Positions 12,743 to 13,017 of a stretch of DNA of 13,017 nt are shown in pieces. Below the pieces are notes generated by a model. It did no database searches. It saw nothing but the letters and a program-made list of their open reading frames with translations, and was not told where the DNA came from. The position numbers and the translations under genes were made by a program. The stretch's first letter is position 1. Each line of letters begins with the position of its first letter. The stretch is taken from positions 1 to 13,017 of the forward strand of contig DATAFF010000142.1 in assembly GCA_036257595.1 (NCBI GenBank), written 5' to 3'. Source of the DNA: DATAFF01 sp036257595. Lineage in GTDB: Bacteria; Pseudomonadota; Alphaproteobacteria; Rhizobiales; Aestuariivirgaceae.

Positions 12743-13017
12743 CCTCCCCCAACAACGCCTCCAGATCGAGCCGGCGGTTTCCCATCATCAGCTCGCCATT
12801 CGGCCCGCGCGGCCATTCGCCCTCGGGCCGGTCCCAATAGAGCTCGACTCCAGTGCCGTCGGGATCATCGAGATAAAGCGCCTCGCTGACCCCGTGATCG
12901 CTCGCCCCGGTGAGCGGGATGCCGGCCTTGACGAGCCGCCTGAGCGCATCGGCGAGGTCGGCCCGCGTCGGATAGAGCACGGCGACATGATAAAGGCCGG
13001 TGGTGCCGGGTGGCGGC
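12735..13017 (-). CDS. VOC (glyoxalase/catechol-2,3-dioxygenase-like) protein, C-terminal part (runs off right edge)
   Basis: The frame is open to the right edge. It reads GLYHVAVLYPTRADLADALR, then GASDHGVSEALYLDDPDGTG and VELYWDRPEGEW. GLYHVA and ASDHGVSEALY carry the histidine-bearing beta-strand motifs of the vicinal oxygen chelate fold. DPDGxGxELYxDRP with its glutamate is the C-terminal metal-ligand motif, as in CatE/YfiE-type catechol-2,3-dioxygenases. A ring-cleaving dioxygenase is likely, but the substrate cannot be judged from this part. At least 93 residues are present and the true start is outside the window. The stop TAG (12737-12735) lies in the heptad repeat, which supplies the terminal GQ. 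It is convergent with ispG. Confidence 0.85.
   Translation of the reverse strand, partial: PPPGTTGLYHVAVLYPTRADLADALRRLVKAGIPLTGASDHGVSEALYLDDPDGTGVELYWDRPEGEWPRGPNGELMMGNRRLDLEALLGEGQ

Overview
This window is GC-rich and reads like an alphaproteobacterial chromosome, most likely Hyphomicrobiales. The signs are IspG with a long linker between its CxxC pair and its third cysteine, a Zur-type Fur protein, a PotD/PotB/PotC-type ABC transporter, an EutA-like racemase-fold enzyme, and clusters of TAG-containing 7-bp repeats at gene ends. The order is an inference from gene flavour and general recall. There is no rRNA, tRNA, CRISPR array, IS element or prophage gene.

Layout. (1) 1-274, minus: start of a CAP/SCP-domain gene that runs off the left edge. 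A 473-bp, comparatively AT-rich non-coding stretch follows. (2) 748-3007, plus: pirin and fumarylacetoacetase, one base apart. (3) 3008-3444: non-coding, with dense hairpins, three islands of heptad repeats and a strong bidirectional terminator. (4) 8780 down to 3445, minus: a probable operon. In transcription order it holds a 56-aa membrane protein, a PotD-like binding protein, PotB-like and PotC-like permeases, a GT1-type glycosyltransferase, a small cupin and an unrecognised protein with an in-frame TGA near its probable N-terminus. No ATPase gene lies in it. (5) 8781-9175: leader region with a 27-codon ORF, TTAACC motifs and an 11-bp hairpin. (6) 9176-9619, plus: single-domain response regulator, overlapping tail to tail with a 52-aa minus-strand gene. 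(7) 9959-10768, minus: EutA-like Asp/Glu racemase-superfamily protein, divergent from (8) a Zur-type regulator (10867-11364), with two perfect palindromes between them. (9) 11445-12680, plus: ispG. (10) 12735 to the right edge, minus: a VOC dioxygenase-type protein, convergent with ispG across a 70-bp palindromic heptad repeat.

Functionally most of the window is ordinary metabolism: aromatic amino-acid breakdown, isoprenoid synthesis and zinc control. Three things stand out. A polyamine-type importer without an ATPase is grouped with a glycosyltransferase and a cupin. Four unrelated genes take their TAG stop codon from a heptad repeat. The 3.06-3.34 kb spacer is unusually structured.
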